Positions 6,745 to 7,492 of a DNA stretch of 7,492 nucleotides are shown one piece after another; the stretch's first letter is position 1, and every line of letters begins with the position of its first letter. Under the pieces are notes generated by a model, which did not search any database, was not told the DNA's origin, and saw nothing but the letters and a program-made list of their open reading frames with translations. Origin of the DNA: an uncultured Lachnospiraceae bacterium (GTDB lineage Bacteria > Bacillota > Clostridia > Lachnospirales > Lachnospiraceae); the NCBI GenBank assembly GCA_946549155.1, contig CAMNQN010000163.1:1-7492 (forward strand), written 5' to 3'. The translations under genes were made by a program, and so were the position numbers.

Positions 6745-7081
6745 TGGAGTAGACGGGAATCGAACCCGTGTCCGAAAGCCAATTCACTGTCCTTCTACTA
6801 TCATAGTCCGTTATTTGACATTCCCTCCGGCAGCCGGGAGCGGACACTCTGCTGCGTTTAGTAGCTTCATGATACGCCCATATGCGCAAAGCTTAGCATA
6901 TGTCGTTTCCTGCATCGTCGATGCCTGGGTCTTAAAGTGCAGGTGCTCTAAGTCAGACAGCCGCAACTAGGCGGCGATTGCTAAATTATCTTCAGCGTTT
7001 ATATTTAGGTTTGCGATTTGACGCATCGCCTGCGGATAGCTTCTCCAGCTTCATAACCCCCGTCGAAACCTTTACTACCCC
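6745..7081 (-). ncRNA. ssrA: Transfer-messenger RNA (tmRNA), one-piece
   Basis: Read on the minus strand, the gene starts with GGGGTAGTAAAGGTTTCGAC and ends with a T-arm (ACGGG, TTCGATT, CCCGT) and CTACTCCA. The ends form a seven-pair acceptor stem, GGGGUAG with CUACUCC, including one G-U pair. This fixes the mature 5' end at 7081 and the discriminator A at 6745, so the gene is 337 bases before CCA. The genome continues with TTC, so CCA is not encoded and must be added. A first pseudoknot stem (GCGAT/ATCGC) lies around 7012-7035 and the tag frame at 6967-6996. tmRNA with SmpB enters ribosomes stalled on broken mRNAs, serves as the alanyl acceptor, then as the template for a degradation tag. 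It is transcribed toward the mglB operon from its own promoter. Confidence 0.97.
6967..6996 (-). other. tmRNA proteolysis-tag reading frame (AEDNLAIAA, stop)
   Basis: On the minus strand the codons GCT GAA GAT AAT TTA GCA ATC GCC GCC TAG read A-E-D-N-L-A-I-A-A-stop. This matches the usual pattern of clostridial tags, with a hydrophobic ending in A-A recognised by ClpXP. The resume codon is taken as GCT by comparison with known tags starting in Ala. The frame is also open upstream (AAC, ATA, AAT), so one or a few more residues are possible. Confidence 0.88.
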
Positions 7082-7090
7082 CGATGGAGT

Positions 7091-7110
7091 GCTATGCCGC
7101 TGCTCATAGC
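7091..7110 (-). other. Hairpin in the 5' leader of pre-tmRNA
   Basis: GCTATG (7091-7096) and CATAGC (7105-7110) are exact inverted repeats around an eight-base loop. They lie nine bases outside the mature 5' end of ssrA, within the leader that RNase P should remove (about 7082-7119). Confidence 0.6.
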
Positions 7111-7125
7111 AATAAGCTTCTTTCC

Positions 7126-7154
7126 AGTATAATCAACTTCCGGGTGTCTGTCAA
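7126..7154 (-). promoter_or_regulatory. ssrA promoter (sigma-A type)
   Basis: Read on the minus strand, a perfect -35 TTGACA (7154-7149) is followed by exactly 17 bases and a -10 TATACT (7131-7126). The start should be near 7119, giving a leader of about 38 bases before the mature tmRNA. The near-consensus form fits a strong constitutive stable-RNA promoter. Confidence 0.9.
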
Positions 7155-7232
7155 CCACCGAAATTTTAAACAGCTCATTTTTCGCTGGAAATTTTTGGCT
7201 TATGCGGACATTTTGCGGGAGTATTTTTTCGT
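7155..7232 (-). promoter_or_regulatory. AT-rich region upstream of the ssrA promoter, possible UP element
   Basis: Just upstream of the -35 box on the minus strand there are several A and T tracts (around 7162-7171, 7179-7185, 7190-7197 and 7224-7229). Such tracts typically contact the alpha subunit of RNA polymerase at stable-RNA promoters. No coding frame here is convincing. Confidence 0.4.
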
Positions 7233-7248
7233 GTTTTGTTAACTACCC

Positions 7249-7492
7249 GGACGCAGGAAGGGAAAGGGCGGAGCCGACGCTGTCATCTGGAAAACTGCTT
7301 CGAATACCAAGAAAATCTAAGATGGAGCCGAACCCGAATTTGGGGCACCGGGTCAATTCGCCGGGAAATCCTGATGATTTCCCAGCTCAGTGACCCTGGG
7401 TCGGCAGTCTGGAGGACTGCCAACCCTCCCCAAATTCGGGTTCGTCCCCACCTAAGATTTTCTATGGTATTCTGCGCAATGTTTTTCAGATG
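7249..7492 (+). repeat. Long palindromic intergenic repeat, copy 2 (runs off the window)
   Basis: It begins with the same GGACGCAGGAA as copy 1 (7249-7259) and carries the same GCGCAATGTTTT near its right side (7474-7485). Its own stem includes a perfect 16-pair match between 7330-7345 and 7428-7443. The outer arms continue from 7285-7329 against 7444-7491 with some mismatches. Inside are two local hairpins: GGGAAATC/GATTTCCC (7363-7370, 7376-7383), enclosed by GGGTCA/TGACCC (7350-7355, 7391-7396), and GGCAGTC/GACTGCC (7403-7409, 7415-7421). The right end of the element lies beyond the window. It has the same orientation as copy 1 and lies upstream of ssrA. Confidence 0.8.

Noticed and set aside
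6751..6775. tRNA-like T-arm suggesting a separate minus-strand tRNA gene
   Set aside because: It is the tRNA-like domain of tmRNA: its acceptor strand pairs with the GGGGTAG at 7081, more than 300 bases away, and there is no anticodon arm.
6473..6889. Minus-strand open frame overlapping ssrA
   Set aside because: It runs through the 3' part of tmRNA and its terminator, so it is a chance frame in an RNA gene.
7202..7393. Open frame of 63 codons near the right end
   Set aside because: It reads from the ssrA upstream region into the second palindromic repeat, with no ribosome binding site and no protein-like pattern.

Overview
The window looks like chromosomal DNA from a Gram-positive anaerobe of the class Clostridia, most likely a Lachnospiraceae-type gut organism. 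This is inferred from three things: the YesM/YesN-style two-component genes, strong AGGAG-type ribosome binding sites with several GTG starts, and a one-piece tmRNA whose tag ends in AEDNLAIAA. The species cannot be named from the sequence alone.

Positions 1-6187 hold one rightward five-gene operon. After a leader with a TATAAT box and two adjacent hairpins come: a three-helix membrane protein of unknown function (167-472); a REC-AraC response regulator (484-2079); a dCache/HAMP/His_kinase sensor kinase (2083-4056); a membrane-anchored type I periplasmic-binding-like protein that overlaps the kinase gene by 8 bases (4049-5065); and a glucose/galactose-binding lipoprotein of the MglB family (5138-6187). 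The MglB homologue keeps every sugar-contact and calcium-site residue I can align from memory with the E. coli protein. The anchored protein has lost most of the sugar contacts. No ABC transporter ATPase or permease gene follows. The set therefore looks like a sugar-sensing system: extracellular binding proteins, a membrane kinase and a DNA-binding regulator, comparable to the XylFII-LytS/YesN three-component xylose sensor of clostridia but with an additional complete MglB.

Positions 6188-7492 contain no convincing protein gene. They hold the ssrA (tmRNA) gene on the minus strand (6745-7081), with a near-consensus promoter (TTGACA, 17-base spacer, TATACT), a hairpin in its 5' leader and a terminator that should work in both directions between the convergent operon and ssrA. 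ssrA is flanked by two directly oriented members of a long palindromic repeat family (6208-6450, and 7249 to the right edge). Their terminal motifs are the same, but their stems have diverged while remaining self-complementary.
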